64,000 nt of DNA from NCBI RefSeq assembly GCF_001375595.1, contig NZ_CVJQ01000001.1:1054001-1118000 (forward strand). The letters are read 5' to 3'. Shown piece by piece: positions 36,635 through 45,928 of this stretch. The stretch's first letter is position 1. Each line of letters opens with the position of its first letter. The notes under the pieces were generated by a model. That model worked only from the letters and a program-made list of their open reading frames with translations, searched no databases and was not told the origin of the DNA. This DNA is from Phenylobacterium immobile (ATCC 35973). GTDB taxonomy: Bacteria > Pseudomonadota > Alphaproteobacteria > Caulobacterales > Caulobacteraceae. The translations under genes and the position numbers were made by a program.

Positions 36635-37255
36635 TTAAGGCAGGGCGAAGGCGTTGATCGCGGCGGGCCGGGTCAGGCAACGATCGAGCCAGGCGGCGGC
36701 GCGCGGCCAGGCGGTCAAATCGGTCTTTCCGGCGTGCATCGGCCACATGATCGAGGCGGCGTTCAGGTCGGCCAGGCTGAAGTCCGCGCCCAGCAGATAA
36801 TCCCGTCCGTGGAGCGCCAGCTCCAGCACCGAAAGCGGCTTGGCCAGCACCTTCATACCGCCGGCCAGTGTTTCTGGATTGCGCTGCTCGGCCGGCAGGA
36901 TGCCGGTGTGGAGCCCTGCCGCGATGCCAGCTTTCTCCACCTCGGCCATGCCCCAGAAGGACCACTGCATGATCAGCGCCTGGCTCCGGACGTCGGCGGG
37001 CCAAAGCGCGTTCGGCGCCTGGTTGGCCAGATAGTAGTTGATCGCCATGGACTCCCAGAGCTCGAAGCCATGGTCGTCGATCGCCGGCACCTTGCCCATA
37101 GGCGCGCGCGTCACGTAGGGCGGCGCCTTCAACGCCGGGTCGGCGTAGGCGATGGGGTCATGCTCGAAGGCGACGCCCAGTTCTTCGGCCAGCCAGATGC
37201 AGCGGGCGGCGCGGCTGAAGTGGGCGCCATAGATGGTCAGGCCGGTGGCGGACAT
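36635..37255 (-). CDS. Glutathione S-transferase
   Basis: 206-residue soluble GST. N-terminal thioredoxin-like domain begins LTIYGAHFSRAARC, with Ser14 in the position used by Ser-type GSTs for glutathione activation; MGKVPAIDD supplies the cis-Pro and WESMAINYYLA the glutathione contact. The all-helical C-domain has the N-capping motif FSLADLNAA. It lies between MFS genes on the same strand, which suggests conjugation and export in one detoxification unit. Confidence 0.9.
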   Translation of the reverse strand: MSATGLTIYGAHFSRAARCIWLAEELGVAFEHDPIAYADPALKAPPYVTRAPMGKVPAIDDHGFELWESMAINYYLANQAPNALWPADVRSQALIMQWSFWGMAEVEKAGIAAGLHTGILPAEQRNPETLAGGMKVLAKPLSVLELALHGRDYLLGADFSLADLNAASIMWPMHAGKTDLTAWPRAAAWLDRCLTRPAAINAFALP

Positions 37256-37267
37256 GGGTTGCCTTTC

Positions 37268-38545
37268 CTAATCGTCGCGCGGCTCCAGAAGGCCGCGTTT
37301 CTGCATGACCAGGATGATCACTGCGCCGGTCAGCGCGACGGCCATAAGGGCGGCGAAGGGCGCCCAGCGCAAGGCGGGAACCTCAGGCCGCATCAGCGCG
37401 CCGACCAGGGCGCTGCCGCCGGCCGAGGCGAAGCCGGCGATCAGGCTGTAGTAGCCGAAGTAGGTGCCGATCCGGTGCTCGCTGCCGACCGCCGGCATCA
37501 GCTCCATCGTATAGGGCTGGCCCATGGCGTTGCCGGCCGACAAGATCATGGCGCCCAGCATCACCGGCGACATCCACAGCAGGGCCTGCGCCAGCGGCAG
37601 CGGCGTGTGGTGGGTCGCAAGGAATGGGCTCGTCACCATGATCGGAACCCAGCACAGCCCGGCCAGGGTCACGCCCAGGGCCATCGCCTGGCCGCTGTTC
37701 AGTCGCTGGCGGCACCAGTGGCTGATGCGGCTCTGCACGGCCATGCCGCAGATGGCCGAGGCCAGGAACAAGAGGGTGACGGAATCGTCGCGGCCGGTGA
37801 CGCGATTGGCCTCCAGCACCATGGCGAACATCAGCTGCATGGCGCTGATCATGTAGAGCGCGCCTGCGATCGCGAAGACGAAGAAGCGGCGGTTGCGAAC
37901 CACCTCGGTCAGGTCCTGGATCAGAGTGCTGCCGGGCTTTTCGAAAGCGCGCTTGGGCAGCATGACGGTCTGGTAGATCGCCAGCAGGGCGAAGGCGCCA
38001 CAGGCGACGCCGGCCACGACACGGAAGTCGACCGCCAAGAGCAGGCCGCCGATCACCGGCCCGATCAAGGTGCCGGTGTTGGCAGCGACCGAGAACAGAC
38101 CGAACGCCTCAGCGCGGCGGCCGGGCGTCTCTGCGGCGAGATAGCTGCGGCAGGCCGGCTGGAAGAGCGCCGCGCTGAACCCCGTCAGCAAGGTCGCGAT
38201 GATGATCGCGGGCGTCGCCGTCGATATGGCGAACAGCCCAAAGCCTAGGACTCGCAGGCAACAGCCGATGATGATGGTGGGCCGGGCGCCCATGCGATCG
38301 GCCAGGCTGCCGCCCACCAGGAACATGCCCTGCGAGGTCAAGGTCCGAAGGCCGATGATCAGGCCGACCAGAGCCGGCGCCAGGCCCAGGTCTTTGGACA
38401 GGTAGATCGCCAGGAACGGCACGACCATGGTGAAGGCCGCGATGACGAAGAACTGGTTCAGCACCAGGACCTGGGCGACGGGCGTCAGAACACGGAAGTT
38501 CGCGATCAGGCTCGGCGGCTTGTCTGGCTTCACCGCGTCCGTCAA
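37268..38545 (-). CDS. MFS transporter, paralogue 2 of 3
   Basis: 425-residue major facilitator closely related to the genes at 33759 and 38643. It shares MVVPFLAIYLSKDLG, LVGGSLADRMGARP, GRDDSVTLLFLASAICGM, and GNAMGQPYTMELMP with the 38643 copy almost residue for residue, so the two look like a recent duplication. It begins 12 bp upstream of the GST gene's start on the minus strand, and the two are probably cotranscribed. Confidence 0.87.
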   Translation of the reverse strand: MTDAVKPDKPPSLIANFRVLTPVAQVLVLNQFFVIAAFTMVVPFLAIYLSKDLGLAPALVGLIIGLRTLTSQGMFLVGGSLADRMGARPTIIIGCCLRVLGFGLFAISTATPAIIIATLLTGFSAALFQPACRSYLAAETPGRRAEAFGLFSVAANTGTLIGPVIGGLLLAVDFRVVAGVACGAFALLAIYQTVMLPKRAFEKPGSTLIQDLTEVVRNRRFFVFAIAGALYMISAMQLMFAMVLEANRVTGRDDSVTLLFLASAICGMAVQSRISHWCRQRLNSGQAMALGVTLAGLCWVPIMVTSPFLATHHTPLPLAQALLWMSPVMLGAMILSAGNAMGQPYTMELMPAVGSEHRIGTYFGYYSLIAGFASAGGSALVGALMRPEVPALRWAPFAALMAVALTGAVIILVMQKRGLLEPRDD

Positions 38546-38642
38546 GATTCCTCACCGGTCGCCGCCGGCGCCGCTCCTGTTGCTCCGCGCCCGAATGCAG
38601 GGTGGGTCGCCGCGCGTCAACCTGATCCCGTCGTGAGGAGGC

Positions 38643-39926
38643 TCACGCCGCCGCGTTGGGTTCCAGCAACCCGCGCTTTTGCATGATCCGAAGCAGGGCG
38701 GCGCCGGCCAGTGAGCACACCATCAGCATGACGAAGGGCATCCAGCGCAGATAGGGAATCTCCGGCCGCATCATCGCCCCGATCGCGGCGTTGCCCACCG
38801 CGGCGGACAGCCCGGTGATCAGGCTGTAGTAGCCATAGTAGGTGCCGATCATCCGCTCGCTGCCGACCACCGGCATCAGCTCCATGGTGAAGGGCTGGCC
38901 CATGGCGTTGCCCGCCGCCAGGATCATGGCGCTCAGGATCACTGGCGTCATCCACAACGCGGCCTGCGGGATCGGCAGGGGCGTATGGTGCGTCGGCACG
39001 AACGGCCCGGCCAGGATGATCGGGATCCAGCAGAGGCCCGCCAGGACGAAACCCAGACCCAGGGACTGGCCGCTGGTCATGTTGGCGCGGCACCAGCGGG
39101 TTATGCGAACCTGGATCGCCATGCCGCAGAGCGCCGAGGCGATGAACAACAGGGTGACGGAATCGTCGCGGCCGGTGACCCGGTGCGCTTCCAGCGCCAT
39201 GGCGAAGGTCACCTGCAGCGAGCTCATGGTGTAGAGCGCGCCGGCGATCGAGAAGATAAGGAAGCGCCGGTTGCGCACCACCCGGGCCAGGTCCTGGAAG
39301 AGGCTGTTGACCGATCTCTCCATGACCCGCTCGGGCAGGAACACCACCTGGATGAGCGCCAGGATGACGAAGATCACGCAAGCAGAGGCGCTGACGATGC
39401 GGAAGTCGACGGCGATTAGCATGCCGCCGATCACCGGGCCGATCAGGTTGCCCGCATTGCCGGCGATGGCGAAGAGGCCGAAGGCTTCGGCCCGGTGGCC
39501 GGCGGTCTCGGCCGCCAGATAGCTGCGGCCGGCCGGGGTGAAGAAGGCGGCGCTCAATCCGGTCAGCAGCGTGGCGATGATGATCGCCGGCAGCGAGGCG
39601 GAGAGGGCGAACAGGCCAAAGCCCATAATCCGCAGCATGCAGCCCAGGATGATGGTCGGCCGGGCGCCCATCCGGTCGGCGAGGGTCCCGCCGACCAGGA
39701 ACATGCCCATCGACGAGAAGGACCGCAGGCCGATGATCAGGCCGACCAGGGCGGTGGCCATGCCCAGGTCCTTGGTCAGGTAGATGGCCAGGAACGGCAC
39801 CACCATGGTGAAGCCGCACGAGATGAAGAACTGGTTGATCACGAGCACCCGGGCGGCCGGGGAGAGCATGTTGAAAGTGCCGGTGAGACCGTGCGGGTTG
39901 GCGGGCTTCGTCGACGCTTCGATCAC
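38643..39926 (-). CDS. MFS transporter, paralogue 3 of 3
   Basis: 427-residue major facilitator, first on the minus strand of the tandem set. It matches the copy at 37268 across the whole length (FTMVVPFLAIYLTKDLG, VGGTLADRMGARP, GNAMGQPFTMELMP). A different frame over the same region is long but Arg/His-rich and is rejected. About 97 bp separate it from the second copy. Individual substrates may differ, since the membrane segments have diverged more than the loops. Confidence 0.87.
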   Translation of the reverse strand: MIEASTKPANPHGLTGTFNMLSPAARVLVINQFFISCGFTMVVPFLAIYLTKDLGMATALVGLIIGLRSFSSMGMFLVGGTLADRMGARPTIILGCMLRIMGFGLFALSASLPAIIIATLLTGLSAAFFTPAGRSYLAAETAGHRAEAFGLFAIAGNAGNLIGPVIGGMLIAVDFRIVSASACVIFVILALIQVVFLPERVMERSVNSLFQDLARVVRNRRFLIFSIAGALYTMSSLQVTFAMALEAHRVTGRDDSVTLLFIASALCGMAIQVRITRWCRANMTSGQSLGLGFVLAGLCWIPIILAGPFVPTHHTPLPIPQAALWMTPVILSAMILAAGNAMGQPFTMELMPVVGSERMIGTYYGYYSLITGLSAAVGNAAIGAMMRPEIPYLRWMPFVMLMVCSLAGAALLRIMQKRGLLEPNAAA

Positions 39927-40109
39927 TCAATCATCCCTGGACGATGGCCGGTCGTACTGGCGCAGGCCTTGTCGCCGGTGTTAGCGGCTGGGGGTTCCCC
40001 GGGCCAGCCTGGAAACTGGGCCATCATCCATCCGAGTGGGACGTCAGGCGCGGCCACAAAGCCGCCACATTCTGCCCGGGTCATGCCGCCTGACCCGAAT
40101 CCGGAGCCT

Positions 40110-40988
40110 ATGATGCGCCTGACACCTCAGCTGATCGCCGCCCTCATCATCGCTGCGCCCCTGGCGGCGGCCCTGCCGGCAGGCGCCCAGACGCACCAGC
40201 ACCACGCCGCCCAAGCGGCCGATCCGGCGCTGGCCGCCGCCATCGCCGGCGCGCAGCGCACGCCCGCCGACCGCGCGCGCGACGCCTGGCGCCATCCGCT
40301 GGAGACCTTGCAGTTCTGGGGCGTAAAGCCGGGCGCCGCCATCCTCGAGATCAGCCCGAGCGGCGGTTGGTGGACCGAGATTCTCGCGCCCTACGCCGCA
40401 AAGACGGGCGGCCGCTACATCGGCACTGGCCCAGTGATCGAGGGCCCAGGCGCCACCGACCAGAGCCGCGCCGCCCGCCGGCGGTTCGAGCAACGCTTCG
40501 CTGACGCCGCGACCTACGGCAAGGTCGAGGTGGTCCCCTTCGGCGCCCAGACCCGCGGCTTCGGCCCGGCCAATTCGGTCGACGTCGTGTTCACCGCACG
40601 CAACGTTCACAACTGGATGGGAACGCCAGGACGGATTGACGCGGTCTTCTCCGACTTCTTCTCCGTGTTGAAGCCGGGCGGCGTCCTTGGCGTCGAGGAG
40701 CATCGCTCGGATCCGCGGCCGATGAAGGATGGCGCCTCGGATGGCTATGTGTCGGAGGCCTATGTGATCGCGGCCGCCACCAGGGCGGGGTTCGTCCTCG
40801 ACGGCAAGTCCGAGATCAACGCCAACCCGAAGGACACCAAGGACCATCCCTATGGCGTCTGGACCTTGCCGCCGACCAACTCGACCGGCCCGGCGGACAA
40901 GCCTAAGGACCCCGCGTTCGACCCGGCCAAATACAAGGCTATCGGCGAGAGCGACCGCATGACCCTTCGCTTCCGCAAGCCCACCTAG
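40110..40988 (+). CDS. Exported predicted methyltransferase (COG4798-like)
   Basis: About 292-residue protein with a signal peptide (1-~27, ending AGAQ) followed by a His-rich QTHQHHAAQ. The core looks like a class I SAM-dependent methyltransferase: AAILEISPSGGWWTEIL as motif I, VVFTARNVHNWMG, and VLKPGGVLGVEEH. The odd combination of a methyltransferase fold with an export signal is known for this predicted family. ATG 40110 follows CCGGAG. SAM is not expected in the periplasm, so its real activity is open. Confidence 0.85.
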   Translation: MMRLTPQLIAALIIAAPLAAALPAGAQTHQHHAAQAADPALAAAIAGAQRTPADRARDAWRHPLETLQFWGVKPGAAILEISPSGGWWTEILAPYAAKTGGRYIGTGPVIEGPGATDQSRAARRRFEQRFADAATYGKVEVVPFGAQTRGFGPANSVDVVFTARNVHNWMGTPGRIDAVFSDFFSVLKPGGVLGVEEHRSDPRPMKDGASDGYVSEAYVIAAATRAGFVLDGKSEINANPKDTKDHPYGVWTLPPTNSTGPADKPKDPAFDPAKYKAIGESDRMTLRFRKPT

Positions 40989-41094
40989 GGCGCCTTGCGG
41001 CCACAGCGCGCCGCAAACGGACGAAATGCTGCTATAGACCCGCCGCGCTGCGTCGCGCCCCGCCGGGGCGTGCGCGAGCGCGACAGGGATATTG

Positions 41095-42900
41095 ATGCCG
41101 TTTCCGAACACCCACCCCGCGCTCGCCCAAGCTCTGAAAGCGCAGGGATACGAAGAACCGACCGCGGTTCAGGCCGCCATTCTCGATACGCCGCGCGGCG
41201 CCGATCTGCTGGTCTCCGCCCAGACCGGCTCGGGCAAGACCGTCGCCTTCGGCCTGGCCGCCGGCGCCGACCTGCTGGGCGACGCCGAGCGTTTCGGGCC
41301 CGCTGACGCGCCCGTCGCCCTGGTGGTCGCCCCGACCCGCGAGCTGGCGCTGCAGGTCAGCCGCGAACTGGGATGGCTCTACGCCCCGGCCGGCGCGCGC
41401 ATCGTCACTTGCGTCGGCGGCATGGACGCCCGCAGCGAGCAGCGCGCCCTGAACGCGGGCTGCCACGTGGTCGTCGGCACCCCCGGCCGCCTGCGCGACC
41501 ACCTGGAGCGGGGCAACCTCGACCTTGCCAGCCTGAAGATCGTGGTCCTCGATGAGGCTGACGAGATGCTCGACCTCGGCTTCCGCGAGGATCTCGAGGA
41601 GATCCTCGACGCCACGCCGCCCGAGCGCCGCACCCTGCTGTTCTCGGCGACCATCGCCCGCGAGATCGCGACGCTCGCCCGCCGCTATCAGCGCGACGCC
41701 GTACGCATCGACACTGTCCGTCGCGACGAGCCGCACGGCGACATCGAGTACCGCGCCGTCCGCGTCGCGCCGAACGAGATTGAGCATGCGGTGGTCAACC
41801 TCCTCCGCTACTTCGACGCGCCTTCGGCCCTGATCTTCTGCGCCACCCGTGAAGCGGTCCGCCACCTCTATGGCACCTTGCGCGAACGCGGTTTCCAGGC
41901 CGTGGCGCTCTCCGGAGAGCTCAGCCAGAAGGAGCGGACTGACGCACTGCAGGCGCTGCGAGACGGTCATGCGCGCGCCTGCGTGGCGACCGATGTCGCC
42001 GCCCGCGGTCTCGATCTGCCGGCCCTGGACCTCGTGATCCACGCCGACCTGCCGCAGAACAAGCCGACCCTGCTTCACCGCAGCGGCCGCACCGGCCGCG
42101 CGGGCCGCAAGGGCACCTCCATCGTGCTCGCCCCTTACACCCGCCAGCGCAAGGTCGAGCAGTTGTTCGCCTCGGCCCAGATCACCGCCTACTGGTCGGG
42201 CCCGCCAACGGCCGATGAGGTGCGCAAGCGTGACCAGGAACGGCTGCTGGACAGCGCCGTCCTGAAGGAGCCGGCCTCCGAGGAAGACCTGGCGCTCGGC
42301 CGCCGCCTGCTCGAGGGTTCCGACGCCGAAACTATCGCCGCCAGCCTGGTGCGCCTCTACCGCTCGCAACTGCCCGAGCCCGAGGATGTCTTCGATGGCG
42401 GCGGCGAAAACGGTCCGCGCGCGCCGCGGGCGGGCCCGCGCGAGCGGCCGGAGCGCGGCGCAGATCGTGTCTACGATCCCCGCGCCGAACGCGAGGCGCG
42501 GCCGACGGGCGGCGCCTGGTTCCGCATTCCGGTGGGTCGCGTCGACAAAGCTGACCCCAAGTGGTTGATCCCGCTGATCTGTCGCCACGGGCACGTGACC
42601 AAGCGCGACATCGGCGAAATCCGTATCTTCCCGGACGAGACCCTGTTCGAAATCTCGACGGAGGCGGATGCGCGCTTCCGCGCTGCGGTCCAGCGGACGG
42701 CCGACGGCGATGCGCCGATCACGCCCGTTGACGGCCCCGCGCCCAGCCGTGGCCCGGCCCCAAAGCGTCCCGGCCCGAACCGGGCCGGCCCGAAACTAGG
42801 CGGCCATAAGCCGGGCGGGCCGCATCCGGGCGGACCGCGCAAGCCGCCGACCGGTCGCGCCGGGCCGCCGCCCTACAAGAAGAAGCGCGACAAGGCCTGA
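41095..42900 (+). CDS. DEAD-box RNA helicase with DbpA-like RNA-binding domain
   Basis: 601-residue helicase. Motifs in order: Q motif (PTAVQAAIL), AQTGSGKT, PTRELA, TPGR, DEAD, SAT, then LIFCATREA, ATDVAARGLD and HRSGRTGRAG. After ~residue 470 come a DbpA-like RNA-binding domain (RIPVGRVDKADPKWLIPLIC) and a Pro/Gly-rich basic tail with repeated GGP and KKKRD. It probably remodels rRNA or structured mRNA. ATG 41095 is used; a TTG lies one codon upstream. Confidence 0.95.
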   Translation: MPFPNTHPALAQALKAQGYEEPTAVQAAILDTPRGADLLVSAQTGSGKTVAFGLAAGADLLGDAERFGPADAPVALVVAPTRELALQVSRELGWLYAPAGARIVTCVGGMDARSEQRALNAGCHVVVGTPGRLRDHLERGNLDLASLKIVVLDEADEMLDLGFREDLEEILDATPPERRTLLFSATIAREIATLARRYQRDAVRIDTVRRDEPHGDIEYRAVRVAPNEIEHAVVNLLRYFDAPSALIFCATREAVRHLYGTLRERGFQAVALSGELSQKERTDALQALRDGHARACVATDVAARGLDLPALDLVIHADLPQNKPTLLHRSGRTGRAGRKGTSIVLAPYTRQRKVEQLFASAQITAYWSGPPTADEVRKRDQERLLDSAVLKEPASEEDLALGRRLLEGSDAETIAASLVRLYRSQLPEPEDVFDGGGENGPRAPRAGPRERPERGADRVYDPRAEREARPTGGAWFRIPVGRVDKADPKWLIPLICRHGHVTKRDIGEIRIFPDETLFEISTEADARFRAAVQRTADGDAPITPVDGPAPSRGPAPKRPGPNRAGPKLGGHKPGGPHPGGPRKPPTGRAGPPPYKKKRDKA

Positions 42901-42905
42901 CCCGC

Positions 42906-43577
42906 CTAGGCCGCGGCGACCATCCGGAAGCCGCGTTCCTTCATGCGCGCCAGGTAGCGGTCGCCGAAGTCGGTGGGGACGGCCTGGCGCACGCTCGGCC
43001 GTTCGGCCAGGGCTTCGCGCCACGCCATGATCTTGGCGGAGCAGTCGACCAGCTTGCGGCCGTTCAGCCGTTCGGCGAGATCCAGCTCGCGGAACATCGG
43101 CGCGAAGACCGCGTCGACCGCGCAGAAAGCCTCGCCGGCGAACAGCGGGCCGACCATCTCGTCCTCGACGCGCTTCAGCTTGGCGCCAAGCGTCGCGCTC
43201 GCCTTGGCCAGGGCGGCGTCATCACCGGCCTGCACCACCTGGCGCATATCGCCCATCACCGCGTTGCCGAACTCCATCCAAGCGCGACGGCGCGCCTTGG
43301 CCAGCGGATCGGCGGGGTGCAGCTTGGGTCCGTCGGCTGTTTCTTCGAGATATTCCAGGATCACCATGCTCTCGAACAGAATGGCTTCCGGCTCGCCGGG
43401 GCGGTCGATCCTGAGCACCGGCACCTTGCCCAGGGGCGAGATGGCCAGGAACCAGTCGGGCTTGTTCTGCAGGTCGACATACTGAATTTCGAAGGCCACG
43501 CCCTTCTCACGGAGCGCAATGGCGGCGCGCTGCACGTAGGGGCAGGTCTGGGTGCTGATCAGGGTCAGATGGGTCAT
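42906..43577 (-). CDS. Glutathione S-transferase family protein
   Basis: 223-residue GST-like protein. The N-terminus STQTCPYVQRAA places a Cys at the glutathione-activating position, as in Cys-type (omega/beta) GSTs, and is followed by GKVPVL and ESMVILEYL. The helical C-domain contains FCAVDAVFAPMFREL. CAGGAGA precedes ATG 43577. It is separated from the DEAD-box gene by only 5 bp at its 3' end. A reductase or lyase role fits a Cys-type active site better than conjugation. Confidence 0.9.
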   Translation of the reverse strand: MTHLTLISTQTCPYVQRAAIALREKGVAFEIQYVDLQNKPDWFLAISPLGKVPVLRIDRPGEPEAILFESMVILEYLEETADGPKLHPADPLAKARRRAWMEFGNAVMGDMRQVVQAGDDAALAKASATLGAKLKRVEDEMVGPLFAGEAFCAVDAVFAPMFRELDLAERLNGRKLVDCSAKIMAWREALAERPSVRQAVPTDFGDRYLARMKERGFRMVAAA

Positions 43578-43682
43578 CGGGCGTCTCCTGCAGGCCAGCG
43601 CTGTTGTGGGCGCGCCTTGGCGATGTTTAGCATGGCTTAACGCCCGCGCGCCGGGCTGGAAAATGACTTTGGAGGGGACTTC

Positions 43683-44369
43683 ATGACTTTCACAGTTATC
43701 GGACGCGATCCACGCACGGGACGCCTGGGCGTCGGCACAAGCACCGGTGAAATGGCCATCGGCAGCCGCGCGCCCTATGTCGTCGCCAACGTCGGCGCGG
43801 TCGCGACCCAGGCGCTCACCGATCCACGCCTCGGCCCGCTCGCGCTGAAGCTCCTCAGCCTGGGGTATCCCGCGCAGAAGGTGATCGACGAACTCGTCAG
43901 CAGCGATCCCAATATCGAATATCGGCAATTGGGCGTTGTCGACCGTTGGGGCCATGTGGCGGCGCGCACCGGCGCCAATAACAGCGCCTGGAAGGGCCAC
44001 ATCATCGGAGACGGCTGGGCGGTGCTCGCCAATGCTGTGGTGGACGGCGTGGGCGAGGCGATGGCCGCCTCGATGGAGGCCTCTATCGACGACGACATCG
44101 AAACTCGCCTGATGAAGTCCATCGACGCCGGGACCAAGGCTGGAGGCCAACCTACCGGCCAGCGCTCCGCCGCCCTGCTCGTGGCTGAGAACGAGGGCTA
44201 TACGATCATGAACCTGCGGGTCGATGATCACCCCGAGCCGACCACGGAATTATGGCGCCTGTTCAACAAGCTTCACCCGCTTGTTCCTTACTACCGCGAA
44301 CGCCCGGACAACCCCTCCATCGGGCGCGTCTACGACTGGGCGGCCGCCCGCGGCATCAAGTACCCTTAG
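43683..44369 (+). CDS. DUF1028 family protein
   Basis: 228-residue DUF1028 protein. It begins MTFTVIGRDPRTGRLGVG and has GAVATQALTDPRLG followed by PNIEYRQLGVVD and the closing segment RSAALLVAEN, all family traits. The fold is of the Ntn-hydrolase type with an N-terminal nucleophile proposed after processing. Its biochemical role is unknown. It is divergent from the GST gene and followed 194 bp later by an MFS gene. Confidence 0.85.
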   Translation: MTFTVIGRDPRTGRLGVGTSTGEMAIGSRAPYVVANVGAVATQALTDPRLGPLALKLLSLGYPAQKVIDELVSSDPNIEYRQLGVVDRWGHVAARTGANNSAWKGHIIGDGWAVLANAVVDGVGEAMAASMEASIDDDIETRLMKSIDAGTKAGGQPTGQRSAALLVAENEGYTIMNLRVDDHPEPTTELWRLFNKLHPLVPYYRERPDNPSIGRVYDWAAARGIKYP

Positions 44370-44563
44370 AAGACGCGAGAACGTCCCTTCTCTTCTCGCG
44401 GGAGGAGGGACCAAAGCCCCGCCCCCCGGCTTGCACCGGTTCGCAAAGCGTCTTAGTTGCATCTGCAAGATGTTTGGCGCCGCCGCGGCGCCCGCCCAGA
44501 ACACTTCCAGAGACATACGAGCCGCCTCGGCAAGGGGCGCATCGCGCGCAGGGGGCGCGAGCC

Positions 44564-45928
44564 ATGACGTCACTTAGCGAGCCCGACACGCCTTCAGATA
44601 TCTTGATCGCTGAGTCGGAAATGGTGGCGGAGGGCGGCCACATCGAGCCGACGATGGAGGAGAAGGAAGCCGCCTACGAGAAGTTCGTCTGGGAGAACCT
44701 GAGGCGAAACTACATTGGCAATTTCCTGCACGGCATGCTGGGCATGACGGGCTTTCGGCTGCTGAACGCGCCGACCTTCCTGCCCGCCTATCTGCATGCC
44801 TTGGCCGGCTCCGACGCGATCGTCGGCCTGGGTCTGGCGGTCCAGCAGTTCGGCGCCATGCTGTCGCCCGGCATCAGCGCCAACATGGTTGAGCACCGCG
44901 CCAAGGTGCTGCCCATCGCTCAGGTGATCGGCTTCGGCATGCGAATCCCGGTGCTGTTCATCGCACTGGGCGGCTGGTTCTTGCCGCCGAATGTCCAGTT
45001 GCCGATGATCATGACGCTTCTCTTCATCTTCGGCCTGTTCAGCGGCATGCAGCGTGTCGCCTTCGGCACGCTGATGGCGAAGGTCATTCCCGTGACGCAG
45101 CGCGGCCGGTTGTCGGCATGGCGCAACGTGGTCGGCGGCGCGATCGCCGCGGTTCTCGCCTTCGTGGCGGGCAAGTACCTGATCGCCGGCAACGTCTGGG
45201 GGAACGGCTATTCGACCACCTTCCTGCTGGCCTTCTTCCTGATGACCGGCGGACTTTCAATCTTCTCGCTTCTGGTGCGCGAGCCGATCCCGCCACGCAC
45301 GCGGACTTTCACCCCGATGCGCGAGCGGCTGCGCCAACTGCCGGGCATGTTCAGGTCCGAGCCGGAATTCACCTGGTACACCATCGTCGTGCTGTGCGCG
45401 GTGATGGGCCGTCTGGCCGTGCCATTCTACATTCTCTATGCAGCCAAGACGATCGAGCTCAGCGGCGCCAACATCGGCATCCTTTCCCTGGCCTACCTAG
45501 GCGCGGATACGGCGTCGAACCTCCTCTGGGGCTATCTCGGCGACAAGAAAGGCTTCCGCATCGTGCTCCTGCTGGCGCTGGGGAGCTGGATCGCCGCGAC
45601 CGTCCTCCTGATGAACGTCACGGCGCTCTGGCCGATCGCGCTCGCCTTCGTGGGCCTGGGCGCCTCGCAGGCCGGCTATTTGATGGCCTCGCAGACCATG
45701 GTGCTGGAGTTCGGCTCGCGGGAGGACACCCCCATGCGGCTTGCGATCACCGGCACAGCGGAGCAGGTTTCCGCCGCCGCCGGCCCCCTGATCGGCGGGC
45801 TGATCGCCGCGGTGGTCGGCTACCACGCTGTGTTCCAGGTCTCGATCGCCTTCCTGGTGCTCTCGCTGATCCTGGTGATCGTCCGGGTGAAGGAGCCGCG
45901 CAAGCGATCGGCGCGCGTCCGCAGCTAG
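44564..45928 (+). CDS. MFS transporter
   Basis: 454-residue major facilitator. An acidic N-terminal tail of ~50 residues (PTMEEKEAAYEKFV) precedes the first segment NYIGNFLHGM. The fold contains the loop EHRAKVLPIAQV between segments, GLFSGMQRVAFGTLMAKV, and LGDKKGFRIVLL. ATG 44564 follows a run of Gs. Its stop overlaps the convergent diguanylate cyclase stop in a CTAG (45925-45928). No substrate indicated. Confidence 0.85.
   Translation: MTSLSEPDTPSDILIAESEMVAEGGHIEPTMEEKEAAYEKFVWENLRRNYIGNFLHGMLGMTGFRLLNAPTFLPAYLHALAGSDAIVGLGLAVQQFGAMLSPGISANMVEHRAKVLPIAQVIGFGMRIPVLFIALGGWFLPPNVQLPMIMTLLFIFGLFSGMQRVAFGTLMAKVIPVTQRGRLSAWRNVVGGAIAAVLAFVAGKYLIAGNVWGNGYSTTFLLAFFLMTGGLSIFSLLVREPIPPRTRTFTPMRERLRQLPGMFRSEPEFTWYTIVVLCAVMGRLAVPFYILYAAKTIELSGANIGILSLAYLGADTASNLLWGYLGDKKGFRIVLLLALGSWIAATVLLMNVTALWPIALAFVGLGASQAGYLMASQTMVLEFGSREDTPMRLAITGTAEQVSAAAGPLIGGLIAAVVGYHAVFQVSIAFLVLSLILVIVRVKEPRKRSARVRS

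Noticed and set aside
38617-39930. 437-codon minus-strand frame over the third MFS gene
   Set aside because: His/Arg-rich with no membrane segments; the alternative frame gives a normal major facilitator.
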